64,000 bases of DNA from Brevundimonas guildfordensis (GCF_014836405.1 NZ_JACSQU010000002.1:373046-437045); one strand, 5' to 3'; shown: positions 18,620 through 27,344, counted from the first letter of the stretch. Translations and numbers: made by a program. The notes: generated from the sequence alone by a model not told the origin.

Positions 18620-19597
18620 ATGACCATGATCGATCATCCAGCCCGCGAGACCCCGCTCGTCACCACCGCCCAGCCGGAAGACTTCTTCCAGCTGCTGAAG
18701 CCGCGCGTCATGTCGTTGGTGGTGTTCACCGCGGTCACCGGACTGATCGTCGCGCCGGGTCGGCTGGACTGGATCAACGCCGTCGTCGCCATCCTGTGCA
18801 TCGCCATGGGGGCGGGGGCCGCCGGCGCGCTGAACATGGCGATCGAGGGCGAGACCGACGCCCTGATGCGCCGCACCCGGGGCCGACCCGTCGCCGCCGG
18901 CCGGGTGCGCAAGAACGACGCCATGGCCTTCGGAGCCGTGCTGTCGGTCTTCTCGGTCATGCTGCTGGGCATGACGACCAACTGGCTGGCCGGCGGCCTG
19001 CTGGCGATGACCATCGTCTACTACGCCTGGCTCTACACCCTCGTGCTGAAGCGCCGCACGCCCCAGAACATCGTCATCGGCGGGGCGGCGGGCGCCTTTC
19101 CGCCGGTGATCGGCTGGGCGGCCGTCACTGGCGATGCGCCGTGGCAGGCCTGGCTGCTGTTTCTGATCATCTTCATCTGGACCCCGCCGCACAGCTGGGC
19201 CCTGGCCCTTTATTCTGCAGGCGACTACGCCAAGGCGGGCATTCCCATGATGCCGGTGGCGCGCGGGGCCAAGTCCACCCGGCTGCAGATTCTGCTCTAC
19301 AGCCTTGTGTTCGTGCCCGTGGCCATCGCGCCGGCCCTGACGGGCCTGGGCGGCCCTATCTATCTGGTGGTTTCGATCGTTGGCGGCGTGGCCTTCCTGG
19401 CCCTGGCGCTGCGGCTCTACCGCTCGCGCGCCGGCGACCAGCCCGACAAGGCCGAGGCTGTGGGACGAGAGGCCGCATTGTACGACGTCCGGGTCGAGGC
19501 CAAACCCGCCCGGAACCTGTTCGCCTTTTCTATCCTGTATCTTATGGCGCTGTTCTCGGCCTTGCTGGTCGAGCACCTGCCTGGCGTCGGAGGCTAA
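18620..19597 (+). CDS. ctaB: Protohaem IX farnesyltransferase (haem O synthase)
   Basis: Inner-membrane prenyltransferase that attaches farnesyl to haem B, making haem O, the precursor of haem A for subunit I. About 325 residues from ATG 18620 (a second ATG at 18626 is possible). The UbiA-type Asp-rich motif NMAIEGETDALMRRTRGRP is at about residues 73-91, and a second region, WTPPHSWALALYSAGDYAKAGIPM, follows near 194-217. Hydrophobic helices fill the rest. It sits in the standard alphaproteobacterial place between ctaD and ctaG. A terminator stem ends directly before its start, so some read-through or a private promoter is needed. Confidence 0.96.
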   Translation: MTMIDHPARETPLVTTAQPEDFFQLLKPRVMSLVVFTAVTGLIVAPGRLDWINAVVAILCIAMGAGAAGALNMAIEGETDALMRRTRGRPVAAGRVRKNDAMAFGAVLSVFSVMLLGMTTNWLAGGLLAMTIVYYAWLYTLVLKRRTPQNIVIGGAAGAFPPVIGWAAVTGDAPWQAWLLFLIIFIWTPPHSWALALYSAGDYAKAGIPMMPVARGAKSTRLQILLYSLVFVPVAIAPALTGLGGPIYLVVSIVGGVAFLALALRLYRSRAGDQPDKAEAVGREAALYDVRVEAKPARNLFAFSILYLMALFSALLVEHLPGVGG

Positions 19598-19603
19598 ACC
19601 CCC

Positions 19604-19861
19604 ATGTCGCAACTCAAATACGTCAAGCTGACCGATGAGCAGGCCCGCGCGCGCAAGCGCCGCAACGTGGCGATCGCCCTGGGTCTGTTGGCCTTCATCG
19701 CCCTGGTCTACTTGGTCACCCTGTCGCGCATGAGCGCCAATAACGAGGCGCGCAAGGCGGCCGAGGCTGAGGCCCTGGCGACGCTGGAGCGCGCCGATCC
19801 GGCGCTGCCGCCCCCCGTGCAGCCTGACGCGCCCGCGGCTGCGGAGGTGACCCAGCCGTGA
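19604..19861 (+). CDS. CoxF-like small membrane protein
   Basis: 85 residues. The basic N-terminus (KYVKLTDEQARARKRRN) is followed by one transmembrane helix (about residues 23-42, VAIALGLLAFIALVYLVTL). A coiled, Ala/Glu-rich and Pro-rich C-terminus follows. Small proteins of this design sit between ctaB and ctaG in many alphaproteobacterial oxidase operons and are annotated CoxF or hypothetical; no reaction is known. It starts six bases after the ctaB stop and overlaps the ctaG start by four bases, so it is clearly part of the operon. Confidence 0.75.
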   Translation: MSQLKYVKLTDEQARARKRRNVAIALGLLAFIALVYLVTLSRMSANNEARKAAEAEALATLERADPALPPPVQPDAPAAAEVTQP

Positions 19862-20421
19862 CCAAGCAGAACAAGGTCGCGCTGATGTGCGCGGCTCTGG
19901 TGCTGGCGATGACCGGTGCGGCGTTCGCCGCGGTGCCGCTTTATCGCATCTTCTGTCAGGTGACGGGCTTCGACGGCACGGTGAAGCGGGCCGAAGCGGC
20001 CCCGACGCAGGTCCTGGATCAGGAAGTGCTGATTCGGTTCGACACGAACGTGCGCGACCTGCCGATGACCTTCCGCGCCGAGCAACTGAGCCAGAAGGTT
20101 CGGATCGGCGAGACCGGCATGGCCTATTTCGAGGTGACCAACACCACGAACCAGACGCTCCACGCGACCGCCGCCTATAATGTCGTGCCGGAACGGGCGG
20201 GGCCTTATTTCCAGAAACTGCAGTGTTTCTGCTTCGAAGGTCAGGAAATCGCGCCGGGCGCGACGGTTTCCTTCCCGATCCAGTACTTCGTGGCGCCCGA
20301 ACTGGCGACCGACCCCGAGGTGAAGGGCGTGCGCCAGATCACGCTGAGCTACACCTTCTTCCCGACCAAGGGCTTCCAGCAGGCGGCTGCGAACGACTCT
20401 GCTGTTGGCAAAGCCGGATAG
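19858..20421 (+). CDS. ctaG: Cytochrome c oxidase assembly protein CtaG/Cox11
   Basis: Copper chaperone that delivers Cu to the CuB site of subunit I. It has 187 residues with one N-terminal membrane anchor (about residues 8-28) and a periplasmic immunoglobulin-like domain. The anchor exit VPLYRIFCQVTGFDGT is typical, and the copper motif CFCFEGQ is present near residues 122-128. The ATG overlaps the preceding stop by four bases. ctaE follows after 54 bases. Confidence 0.96.
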   Translation: MTKQNKVALMCAALVLAMTGAAFAAVPLYRIFCQVTGFDGTVKRAEAAPTQVLDQEVLIRFDTNVRDLPMTFRAEQLSQKVRIGETGMAYFEVTNTTNQTLHATAAYNVVPERAGPYFQKLQCFCFEGQEIAPGATVSFPIQYFVAPELATDPEVKGVRQITLSYTFFPTKGFQQAAANDSAVGKAG

Positions 20422-20475
20422 CGAGGGCTATAGCCCTCTTCAAACATTCTCGCCTTGATTACAGAGACCCCAGGA

Positions 20476-21354
20476 ATGGCCGACGCGCACGCGAAACCGC
20501 AACACGACTACCACCTGGTCGACCCGAGCCCGTGGCCGCTGGTCGGCTCCTTCTCCGCCTGCGTCATGTTCGTCGGCGCGGTCGTGTGGATGAAGGGGCT
20601 GTTCGGCCTCGAAGCCGGCACCAAGTGGCTGTTCTTCGTCGGCCTGGCCGGCGTTCTGTTCACCATGTTCTCGTGGTGGTCGGACGTGGTGAAGGAAAGC
20701 CGCAAGGGCGATCACACCCCCGTCGTGGGCATCGGCCTGCGTTACGGCATGGTGCTGTTCATCGCCTCGGAAGTGATGTTCTTCGTGTCCTTCTTCTGGA
20801 TGTTCTTCGACATGGCGATCTTCAATGAATCGCGGGCGATCATCCCGGAGATCGGCAACTGGATGGACACCGCCGCCGCCTGGAAGACCTGGCCGCCCAC
20901 GGGCGTCGAGCTGCTTGATCCGTGGACCCTGCCGCTCATGAACACGGTCATCCTGCTGCTGTCGGGCACGACCCTGACGTGGGCGCACCACGCCATCGTG
21001 GCTGGCGACCGCAAGGGCGCCAAGCTGGGCCTGCTGATCACCGTCCTGCTGGGCGTGCTGTTCACCGCCGTCCAGGCTTATGAATATTACCACATCCTGC
21101 ACGCCCACCTGTTCTTCAGCGAAGAAGCGGCCCAGGCCAAGCTGTACGGCTCGATCTTCTTCATGACGACGGGCTTCCACGGCTTCCACGTCCTTATCGG
21201 AACCATCTTCCTGGCCGTCTGCCTGATGCGTATGTACGCCGGCCAGATGTCGCCGCAGAAGCACTTCGGGCTCGAAGCCGCCGCCTGGTACTGGCACTTC
21301 GTCGACGTGGTGTGGCTGTTCCTGTTCGTCTTCATGTACGTCGTCTTCGGTTGA
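20476..21354 (+). CDS. ctaE: Cytochrome c oxidase subunit III
   Basis: Seven-helix membrane subunit that stabilises oxidase and supports proton uptake. 292 residues from ATG 20476, which gives the usual start MADAHAKPQHDYHLVDPSPWPL; an in-frame TTG at 20455 is a less likely start. Conserved parts are the first helix after PSPWPLVGSF, the segment RYGMVLFIASEVMFFVSFFW, the Glu region YEYYHILHAHLFF, GFHGFHVLIGT, and the C-terminal HFVDVVWLFLF. The tail overlaps the proposed start of the DUF983 gene. Confidence 0.97.
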   Translation: MADAHAKPQHDYHLVDPSPWPLVGSFSACVMFVGAVVWMKGLFGLEAGTKWLFFVGLAGVLFTMFSWWSDVVKESRKGDHTPVVGIGLRYGMVLFIASEVMFFVSFFWMFFDMAIFNESRAIIPEIGNWMDTAAAWKTWPPTGVELLDPWTLPLMNTVILLLSGTTLTWAHHAIVAGDRKGAKLGLLITVLLGVLFTAVQAYEYYHILHAHLFFSEEAAQAKLYGSIFFMTTGFHGFHVLIGTIFLAVCLMRMYAGQMSPQKHFGLEAAAWYWHFVDVVWLFLFVFMYVVFG

Positions 21355-21779
21355 TCGAACACGACGGACAAGTCGAGCTTTCGTCGGCGCGGGGCCCCAG
21401 GTCCCGCGCCGATTTGCTTGTCTGGCCTGCCGTGTGGGCCGGCGTGATGGGGCGCTGTCCGGCCTGCGGTCGCGGGCCGCTGTTCGACGGCTTCCTGAAG
21501 CGCCGCACGTCTTGCGAGGCCTGCGGCTTTGACCTGGGCGGGGTCGAGACGGGCGACGGCGCCGCCACCTTCATCATGCAGATCGTCGGCTTTCTCGTCG
21601 GCTTCTCGGCGCTGGCCGTCGAGATCGCCTTCAGCCCGCCGATCTGGCTTCACCTGATCATCTGGCTGCCGCTGGTCGCCGGTCTGGCCCTGGCCTTGAT
21701 GCGGCCGGGAAAGGGGTTGATGACGGCGCTTCAGATGCTGCGCCAGCGCGGCGATGATTCACCCCGAGAGACCCGATGA
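21351..21779 (+). CDS. DUF983 family zinc-ribbon membrane protein
   Basis: 142 residues if started at TTG 21351, which overlaps the ctaE stop (TTGA); GTG or ATG codons further in (for example 21447) are alternatives. A CPACGRGPLFDGFL...CEACGFDLG double-knuckle zinc ribbon is at about residues 36-65. Two transmembrane helices follow (about 75-96 and 100-122). DUF983 genes lie between ctaE and surf1 in alphaproteobacteria and are thought to help oxidase assembly, but no mechanism is proven. The end overlaps the SURF1 start. Confidence 0.85.
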   Translation: MIEHDGQVELSSARGPRSRADLLVWPAVWAGVMGRCPACGRGPLFDGFLKRRTSCEACGFDLGGVETGDGAATFIMQIVGFLVGFSALAVEIAFSPPIWLHLIIWLPLVAGLALALMRPGKGLMTALQMLRQRGDDSPRETR

Positions 21780-22486
21780 CCGAAGCCGCCCGGCCTCGCT
21801 TCCCCTATGTCCTGACTGTCGTGGCGGTGCTGGTGCTGGCCCTGCTGCTGACGCTGGGCGTGTGGCAGGCGCAGCGGCTGCAGTGGAAGCTGGACCTGAT
21901 CGCCCGGTCCGAGGCGGCGGCCCGTCAGGCCCCGGCGCCTCTTGAAGACGTGCTGGCGCTGGAGGACCCCGAGTTCCTTCAGGCGATCGTGACCTGTCGC
22001 GGCCTGAACACGGCTCCCTTCGTCGAGTTGCAGAGCATCGAGGGCGGCGACGCCGGCGTGCGGCTGATCTCGGCGTGTCCGATCGAGGGGCAGGGGACCA
22101 TTCTGGTCGATCGCGGGTTCGTGCCCGCTGAAGTCGCCGACCGTCCCGACACGCGCGCCGAGACGGCCATGCCGGTCGTGATCGCGGGCGTGGTCCGCCG
22201 GGCGCCCGAGCCGAACGCCCTGACGCCGCCGCCGTCGGGCTCGCTCTTCTACGGCCGCGACCGGACAGCCATGGCGCAGGCCCTGGGCGTGACCGGGCCC
22301 GTGTCGCCCTACACCGTCTATGCGACCACCTCGGCCAATCCCGAGTTGGCCGCGCTGCGGCCCGTGGCGCCGCCCGCCGCCTTCAGCAACAACCACCTGG
22401 GCTACGCGCTGACCTGGTTCGGCCTGGCCGTCGTGCTGGTGGGCTTCTATGCGGCGGTGATGATCCGCCGTTACCGCTCTTCCTGA
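21776..22486 (+). CDS. SURF1 family oxidase assembly protein
   Basis: Helps insert haem A into subunit I. It has 236 residues, within the range for bacterial Surf1. One transmembrane helix is near the N-terminus (about residues 11-31, VLTVVAVLVLALLLTLGVWQ) and another at the C-terminus (about 208-228, HLGYALTWFGLAVVLVGFY), with a periplasmic domain between. The family landmarks GVWQAQRLQWK, VDRGFVP and the final NNHLGYALTWFGLA are all clear. ATGA overlap with DUF983 shows one operon. Confidence 0.93.
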   Translation: MTEAARPRFPYVLTVVAVLVLALLLTLGVWQAQRLQWKLDLIARSEAAARQAPAPLEDVLALEDPEFLQAIVTCRGLNTAPFVELQSIEGGDAGVRLISACPIEGQGTILVDRGFVPAEVADRPDTRAETAMPVVIAGVVRRAPEPNALTPPPSGSLFYGRDRTAMAQALGVTGPVSPYTVYATTSANPELAALRPVAPPAAFSNNHLGYALTWFGLAVVLVGFYAAVMIRRYRSS

Positions 22487-22496
22487 GGACTTCGAC

Positions 22497-23771
22497 CTGA
22501 CTGCTCGCCTTCACACCCTGTCCAATGGCGTTCGCGTCGTGTGCGACCCCATGCCCGGCCTGCGCACCATCGCCGTGACCGTGGCGGTCAACGGCGGGGC
22601 CCGCATGGAGGACGAGGCGCGGTCCGGCTGGTCGCACCTGCTGGAGCATCTGGTGTTCAAGGGCGCGGGCGAGATGGGCGCCCGCGAGATCGTCGAACGT
22701 GTGGAGGCCGAGGGCGGCTCGATCAACGCCGCGACCGGCTATGAGCGCACCAGTTTCGACATCCGCGCCTTGAAGGGCAGTCTGCCGCTGGCCATGCAGG
22801 TGCTGTCCGATCTGGTGTTCCGCCCGACCCTGGCGCCCGAAGAGATCGAGCGCGAGAAGGACGTGGTGGCCCAGGAAATCGCCGAGGCGTTCGACACTCC
22901 GGACGACCATGTGTTCGAAATGGCCCAGACCCGCGCGTTCGTGGGGCAGGCGCTTGGGCGGCCGATCCTGGGCTCAATCGCCAGCCTGGCGCCGGTCGAG
23001 CGCGAGATGATCGGCGATTGGCGCCGGCGCCTCTATTCGCCGGACCGCATGGTGGTGGCCGTCTCCGGCGGCGTGGACGAAGACGAGCTTCTGCCCCTGG
23101 CCGAGGCCTGGTTCGGCCACCAGACGGCGACGCCGACTGAGGCGCTGGCTCCGGCTGTCTTCGTCGGCGGCGAGGCGCGGCTGGCGCGCAAGATCGAACA
23201 GGCCAACCTGGTCTTTCAGCTGCCGACGATCGGCGCGCGCGACGAGCGCCTTCCGGCCCTTCGGTTGTTTACTGAAATCCTCGGCGGAGGCATGGCCTCG
23301 CGCCTGTTCCAGAGCGCGCGCGAGGATCGCGGCCTGGCCTACGCCGTCGACGCCTATCACGAAACCTATGACGATCTGGGTCTGCTGGGCGTCTACGCCG
23401 GGGCGGCGGCGGAGCGCTCGCTGGAGCTGGCCGAACTGTGCGCGGCCGAAATCCTGGACCTGGCCGAGCGGGGGCCGACGCCCCAGGAGCTGGCGCGCGC
23501 CAAGGCGGTGCTGAACGCCAGCCTGTGGATGGCCGACGAAAGCCCGGCCAGCCGTGCGGGCCGCAACGCAGGCCAGACCCTGGTGTTCGGAGCCCCGGTC
23601 TCGTCCGAGACGACGGCCGCCCGCATCGAGGCTCAAAGCGCCGACGACCTGCGCGCCGTGGGACGGGAGATGGCCGCGGCCGGCCGTTCGGCCAGCGCCG
23701 TGCTGGGGCCGCGCGCGGCGGGCGACGCGGGCGCCGCCTTCCGCGCCGCCATGTCTGCAGCCAGCGGCTGA
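22497..23771 (+). CDS. M16 family zinc peptidase, apparent CTG start
   Basis: 424 residues. The inverted zinc motif HLLEH is at residues 47-51 (His47, Glu50, His51), with distal ligand Glu127 in VAQEIAEAFD. This is the processing-peptidase type, like the mitochondrial beta subunit and PqqL/YmxG proteins. The conserved opening is TARLHTLSNGVRVVCDPMP. The only codon that can start it is CTG 22497-22499, seven bases after a GAGGA site. The first ATG, GTG or TTG after it is GTG 22539, inside the first beta strand. The gene follows SURF1 by 10 bases. In Caulobacter-type genomes this M16 gene also trails the oxidase cluster (from memory). The substrate is unknown. Confidence 0.85.
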   Translation: MTARLHTLSNGVRVVCDPMPGLRTIAVTVAVNGGARMEDEARSGWSHLLEHLVFKGAGEMGAREIVERVEAEGGSINAATGYERTSFDIRALKGSLPLAMQVLSDLVFRPTLAPEEIEREKDVVAQEIAEAFDTPDDHVFEMAQTRAFVGQALGRPILGSIASLAPVEREMIGDWRRRLYSPDRMVVAVSGGVDEDELLPLAEAWFGHQTATPTEALAPAVFVGGEARLARKIEQANLVFQLPTIGARDERLPALRLFTEILGGGMASRLFQSAREDRGLAYAVDAYHETYDDLGLLGVYAGAAAERSLELAELCAAEILDLAERGPTPQELARAKAVLNASLWMADESPASRAGRNAGQTLVFGAPVSSETTAARIEAQSADDLRAVGREMAAAGRSASAVLGPRAAGDAGAAFRAAMSAASG

Positions 23772-23827
23772 CGTCATCTTTGTTACCGGCGGCTGACGCC
23801 GGGGCTGCGACGGGTTATCCTGATCCC

Positions 23828-24430
23828 ATGGCCCTGTTCGATTGGATGGCCGAGGCGACCGGACCGGTCCTGAACGGGCAGGGGGTCGTGCTGCGTCCGC
23901 CCCGCCCTTCTGATTATATGGCGTGGGCCTCCCTGCGCGAGGACTCGCGCGCCTATCTGCAGCCTTGGGAGCCGGCCTGGCCCGAGGACGATCTGAGCCG
24001 CGCGGCCTTCCGCCGCCGGCTGGGCGTGTATGCGCGCGAGATGGAGCTGGGCACCGCCTGGCCCCTGTTCATTTTCGATGGCGAGGACGAGGCGCTGCTG
24101 GGCGCCGTCACCCTGTCCAACATCCGGCGCGGCGTCGCCGAGACCGGCACCTTGGGCTATTGGGTCGGCCAGCCGCACGCGGGGCGCGGGGTCGGCACCA
24201 CGGCGGTGCGCGCCATACTGGCTTACGCCTTTGGCCCGTTGAAGCTGCACCGGGTCGAGGCGGCGTGCCTTCCGACCAACTACGCCTCGCGCCGGGTGCT
24301 GGAAAAGGCGGGCTTCCGACATGAGGGACTGGCGCGGGCTTATTTGAAAATTAACGGCCGCTGGGCAGATCATCTGCTGTTCGGCGTCCTGAACACCGAG
24401 TTCGCGCCCACCCTTCCTCAGTCATGTTAG
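23828..24430 (+). CDS. RimJ/RimL-type GNAT N-acetyltransferase
   Basis: 200 residues. The GNAT fold shows LRPPRPSDYMAWASLRE (about residues 22-38), the middle strands LLGAVTLSNI and GTLGYWVGQPHAGRGVGTTAV. The acetyl-CoA loop is HAGRGVGT (about 115-122), and NYASRRVLEKAGFRHEG (about 156-172) is the classic RimJ/RimL end motif. Members acetylate protein N-termini (S5, L12) or other amines; the target cannot be read from sequence. ATG 23828 opens the domain. The gene lies between the M16 peptidase and pdeA on the same strand. Confidence 0.9.
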   Translation: MALFDWMAEATGPVLNGQGVVLRPPRPSDYMAWASLREDSRAYLQPWEPAWPEDDLSRAAFRRRLGVYAREMELGTAWPLFIFDGEDEALLGAVTLSNIRRGVAETGTLGYWVGQPHAGRGVGTTAVRAILAYAFGPLKLHRVEAACLPTNYASRRVLEKAGFRHEGLARAYLKINGRWADHLLFGVLNTEFAPTLPQSC

Positions 24431-24440
24431 CGGGTACGCT

Positions 24441-26108
24441 TTGAGTGCAAGATCCAGAGCGTTGACGTGGGACCCCACCACGGCCATCGAAGCCTTGGCT
24501 GCGGCGGACGCCGCGTTGTGGATCTGGACGCCCGCCGAGGATCAGATCCGTTTCACCGGGGCCACCCGTCCGCTGGGGCTGGGGCCGCTGGCGCCGCAGT
24601 GTTCGGGCGCGGCCTTCACCGCCCTGACCATGCCGCAGGACCGCACCCTGGCCGACCGTCTGTTGAAGCCGCAGGCCGAGGGGACCGAGATCGCCGTGCG
24701 CCTGAGGATGCGCGGGTGCGAGACCTGTCTGTGGCGCGGCGTCTGGCTGGAGGATGGCCTGCGCGCGGCGGGGATCGTCGCCCTGGAGACCAAATTCGCC
24801 GGGGCGGATCGGGATACGCTGACCGGGCTGCTGGACCGCCGGACTTTCCGGGTTCGCGTCGCCGAGGCCCTGGCGCAGCCCGGCGAGTATGAGCTGGTCG
24901 TCGGCGACCTGGACCGGCTGCGCCGTCTGAATGAGGCCCTGGGCCATGAACGGGCGGACCTGGTGCTGTCGGCCCTGGGATCGCGGCTGTCAGCGGCCTT
25001 TTCCGAAAGCTGCGCCCCGGCCCGGATCGGCGAGGATGAGTTCGCCATCCTGGTGAAGCGCGGAGGGACGGGCGGCGGCGCGCGGATGCGCGAGGCGCTG
25101 GAGCAGCCCTTGCGCATGGCGGGCTTCGACATCTATCCGACGGTCTCCATCGGGGCGGTGACGGCCGAAGGCGGTCCGGACGCCCCGGACCCGGCCGAAC
25201 TCCTGCGCCGTGCCGAACTGGCGGTGGAGCAGGCCAAGACCGCCGGGCGCGGCGGGGCCGCCGCCTATGGGCGGGCGCTGGAAAGCGACAGCTTGTCCCG
25301 CCTGGCGCTGGAGGCGGACCTACGCAACGCCTTCGTGCGCGGCGAGATCGAGCCTTTCTTCCAGCCGATCGTGAACCTGAAGACCGGCGCCGTCGCCGGG
25401 TTCGAGGCGCTGGCGCGCTGGCGCCATCCCCGACGCGGTCTGGTCCCGCCGGACGAGTTCCTGACCCTGGCCGATGAAATGGGCCTGATGAACGAACTGG
25501 GCCTGCTGATGATGACCCAGGCGGCGCGTCAGCTGGACGAGTGGCTGACCCGCCACCCAAGCGCGGGGCGGCTGTTCTGCAGCGTCAACCTGTCGGTGGG
25601 CGAGATCGAGCGGCCTCATCTGGTCGAGGACGTCGCCCGCATCATCAAGGAGACGGGCCTGCCGCGCGGCGCCCTGAAGCTGGAAGTCACCGAAGGCGAC
25701 ATCATGCGCGACACCGCGCGCGCCGCCGAGGTGCTGAAGGCTCTGCGCGAAGCCGGCGCCAGCCTGGCGCTCGACGACTTCGGCACGGGCTTTTCGTCGC
25801 TGTCCTATCTGGCCAAGCTGCCCTTCGACACCCTGAAGATCGACCGCTATTTCGTGCTGACGATGGACAAGGACGAAGGCTCGGCCAAGATCGTCAGATC
25901 GGTCGTCAACCTTGGCCGGGATCTGGCGCTGGAAGTCGTCGCCGAAGGGGTCGAGAATGCGGGCCTGGCCCATCTTCTTCTGGCCGACGGCTGCCACTAC
26001 GGCCAGGGTTTCGGCTATGCGCCCGCCCTGCCGGCGCAGGAGGCCGAGGTCTATCTGAACGAGTCCCTCGCCGACGGCGCCGCGCCGATCAAGGGGCGGT
26101 CGGCCTAG
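24441..26108 (+). CDS. pdeA: PdeA-like c-di-GMP phosphodiesterase (PAS-GGDEF-EAL)
   Basis: 555 residues. N-terminal PAS-like region (about 15-115), then a GGDEF domain with the altered site GEDEF (197-201), then a complete EAL domain: EAL at 322-324, LEVTE near 414-418, DDFGTG (445-450), LKIDR and VVAEGVE. Caulobacter PdeA (CC3396) has the same GEDEF motif, which binds GTP and stimulates the EAL phosphodiesterase, and has nearly this length and neighbourhood. I therefore expect cleavage of c-di-GMP to pGpG with GTP activation. There is no early ATG; TTG 24441, 11 bases after the GNAT stop, or TTG 24462 must serve. It is convergent with yqgE. Confidence 0.85.
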   Translation: MSARSRALTWDPTTAIEALAAADAALWIWTPAEDQIRFTGATRPLGLGPLAPQCSGAAFTALTMPQDRTLADRLLKPQAEGTEIAVRLRMRGCETCLWRGVWLEDGLRAAGIVALETKFAGADRDTLTGLLDRRTFRVRVAEALAQPGEYELVVGDLDRLRRLNEALGHERADLVLSALGSRLSAAFSESCAPARIGEDEFAILVKRGGTGGGARMREALEQPLRMAGFDIYPTVSIGAVTAEGGPDAPDPAELLRRAELAVEQAKTAGRGGAAAYGRALESDSLSRLALEADLRNAFVRGEIEPFFQPIVNLKTGAVAGFEALARWRHPRRGLVPPDEFLTLADEMGLMNELGLLMMTQAARQLDEWLTRHPSAGRLFCSVNLSVGEIERPHLVEDVARIIKETGLPRGALKLEVTEGDIMRDTARAAEVLKALREAGASLALDDFGTGFSSLSYLAKLPFDTLKIDRYFVLTMDKDEGSAKIVRSVVNLGRDLALEVVAEGVENAGLAHLLLADGCHYGQGFGYAPALPAQEAEVYLNESLADGAAPIKGRSA

Positions 26109-26140
26109 AAGCACCACCCTTCTCGGCGGAAGGCGGGGTC

Positions 26141-26722
26141 CTAGGCCCGGCCGCTCTGGCTGGACAGGCGGGCGGCGTCGACGCCGAGGCCCGCCAGGGC
26201 GCGGCTCCATTTGGTGTCGTAGTCGGTGTCGAAGATCAGGGCGTCGTCGGCTTCTGCGGTCAGCCAGACGTTTTCGTTCAGCTCTTCCTCCAACTGACCC
26301 TCGCCCCAGCCCGCATAGCCCAGCAGCAGGATCGACCGGCGCGGGCCTTCGGCGTCGGCCATGGCGGTGAGGGCGTCGCGGGTGCCGGTCAGGGCCAGCC
26401 CCTCGCCGAAGCTGAGGCTGGTCTCGTCGCTGATCCAGTCGTCGGTGTGCAGGACGAAGCCGCGCTCGCGCTCGACCGGGCCGCCGATCAGGACTTGCCG
26501 GTCGCGCAGGCGGTCATCGCTGGGCGTATCCAGCGTCTCCAGCACCTCGGCCAGGGAAACGCCGGGCGCGGGCTGGTCCAGGCGCACGCCCAGGGCGTGG
26601 TCATCGTCGTGGGCGCAGATCAGGATGACGGCGTGCCGGAAGCGGTCGTCGTCGATGCCGGGCATGGCGACCAGCAGACGTCCGGTCAGGGAGGAGGCCG
26701 CCGGGGAGGAGGAGGTCTTCAT
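26141..26722 (-). CDS. YqgE/AlgH family protein (UPF0301)
   Basis: 193 residues. The family opening LTGRLLVAMPGIDDDRFRHAVILICAHDD is at about residues 12-40, followed by ALGVRLDQPAPGVSL. The middle block VLIGGPVERERGFVLHT is at about 74-90. Near the C-terminus is SILLLGYAGWGEGQLEEEL, the second signature. No enzymatic activity is established for the family. ATG 26722 is chosen as the start of the conserved part. The gene is convergent with pdeA, and YqgE beside PdeA matches Caulobacter synteny as I remember it. Confidence 0.9.
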   Translation of the reverse strand: MKTSSSPAASSLTGRLLVAMPGIDDDRFRHAVILICAHDDDHALGVRLDQPAPGVSLAEVLETLDTPSDDRLRDRQVLIGGPVERERGFVLHTDDWISDETSLSFGEGLALTGTRDALTAMADAEGPRRSILLLGYAGWGEGQLEEELNENVWLTAEADDALIFDTDYDTKWSRALAGLGVDAARLSSQSGRA

Positions 26723-26855
26723 CCCCCTATCATCGGGGCGCGGGCCGTCGGGCGCAAGACGGCGGGCGCCGGGGCGCTTGGCGTTCGGGCCGGGGATCTC
26801 TATCTGAACCTCATCGCGCTCCGGATCGGCCGGGCCGACATCCGGAGATCCCGAC

Positions 26856-27344
26856 ATGACCCTTTCGATCGGCGACCGCATTCCCGAGGCGACCCTGACC
26901 ACCATGACCGCCGAGGGCCCCAAGCCGGTCACGACGGCCGAGCTGTTCGGCGGCAAGACCGTCGCCCTGTTCGCCGTGCCGGGCGCCTTCACCCCGACCT
27001 GCTCGGCGCGCCACCTGCCGGGCTATGTCGACCACCGCGCCGACCTGAAGGCCAAGGGCGTGGACACCGTGGCCTGCGTCTCGGTCAACGACGCCTTCGT
27101 CATGGGCGCCTGGGCTCAGGCCAACGACCTGAACGGGACCGACGACATCGTCATGCTGGCCGACGGCAACGGCGACTTCACCCGCGCCGTGGGCCTGGCG
27201 CTGGACGCCAAGGGCTTCGGCATGGGCGAGCGCTCGCAGCGCTACTCGATGCTGGTCAAGGACGGGGTGATCGACCAGCTGAACATCGAGCAGGGCGGCG
27301 AGTTCAAGGTGTCCTCGGCCGAGCACCTTCTGGCCCAGCTGTGA
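26856..27344 (+). CDS. Peroxiredoxin (Prx5/AhpE-like)
   Basis: Thiol peroxidase reducing hydrogen peroxide or alkyl peroxides in the cytosol. 162 residues, the usual size for the Prx5 group. The catalytic motif is PGAFTPTCSARHLPGY with peroxidatic Cys49. A second Cys at about residue 74 (TVACVS) could be resolving, but Prx5 members often use glutathione or glutaredoxin. RYSMLVKDGVIDQLNIE gives the conserved Arg and the late strands. It is single and not linked to a reductase. The 133 bases between yqgE and this gene should hold both promoters. Confidence 0.93.
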   Translation: MTLSIGDRIPEATLTTMTAEGPKPVTTAELFGGKTVALFAVPGAFTPTCSARHLPGYVDHRADLKAKGVDTVACVSVNDAFVMGAWAQANDLNGTDDIVMLADGNGDFTRAVGLALDAKGFGMGERSQRYSMLVKDGVIDQLNIEQGGEFKVSSAEHLLAQL

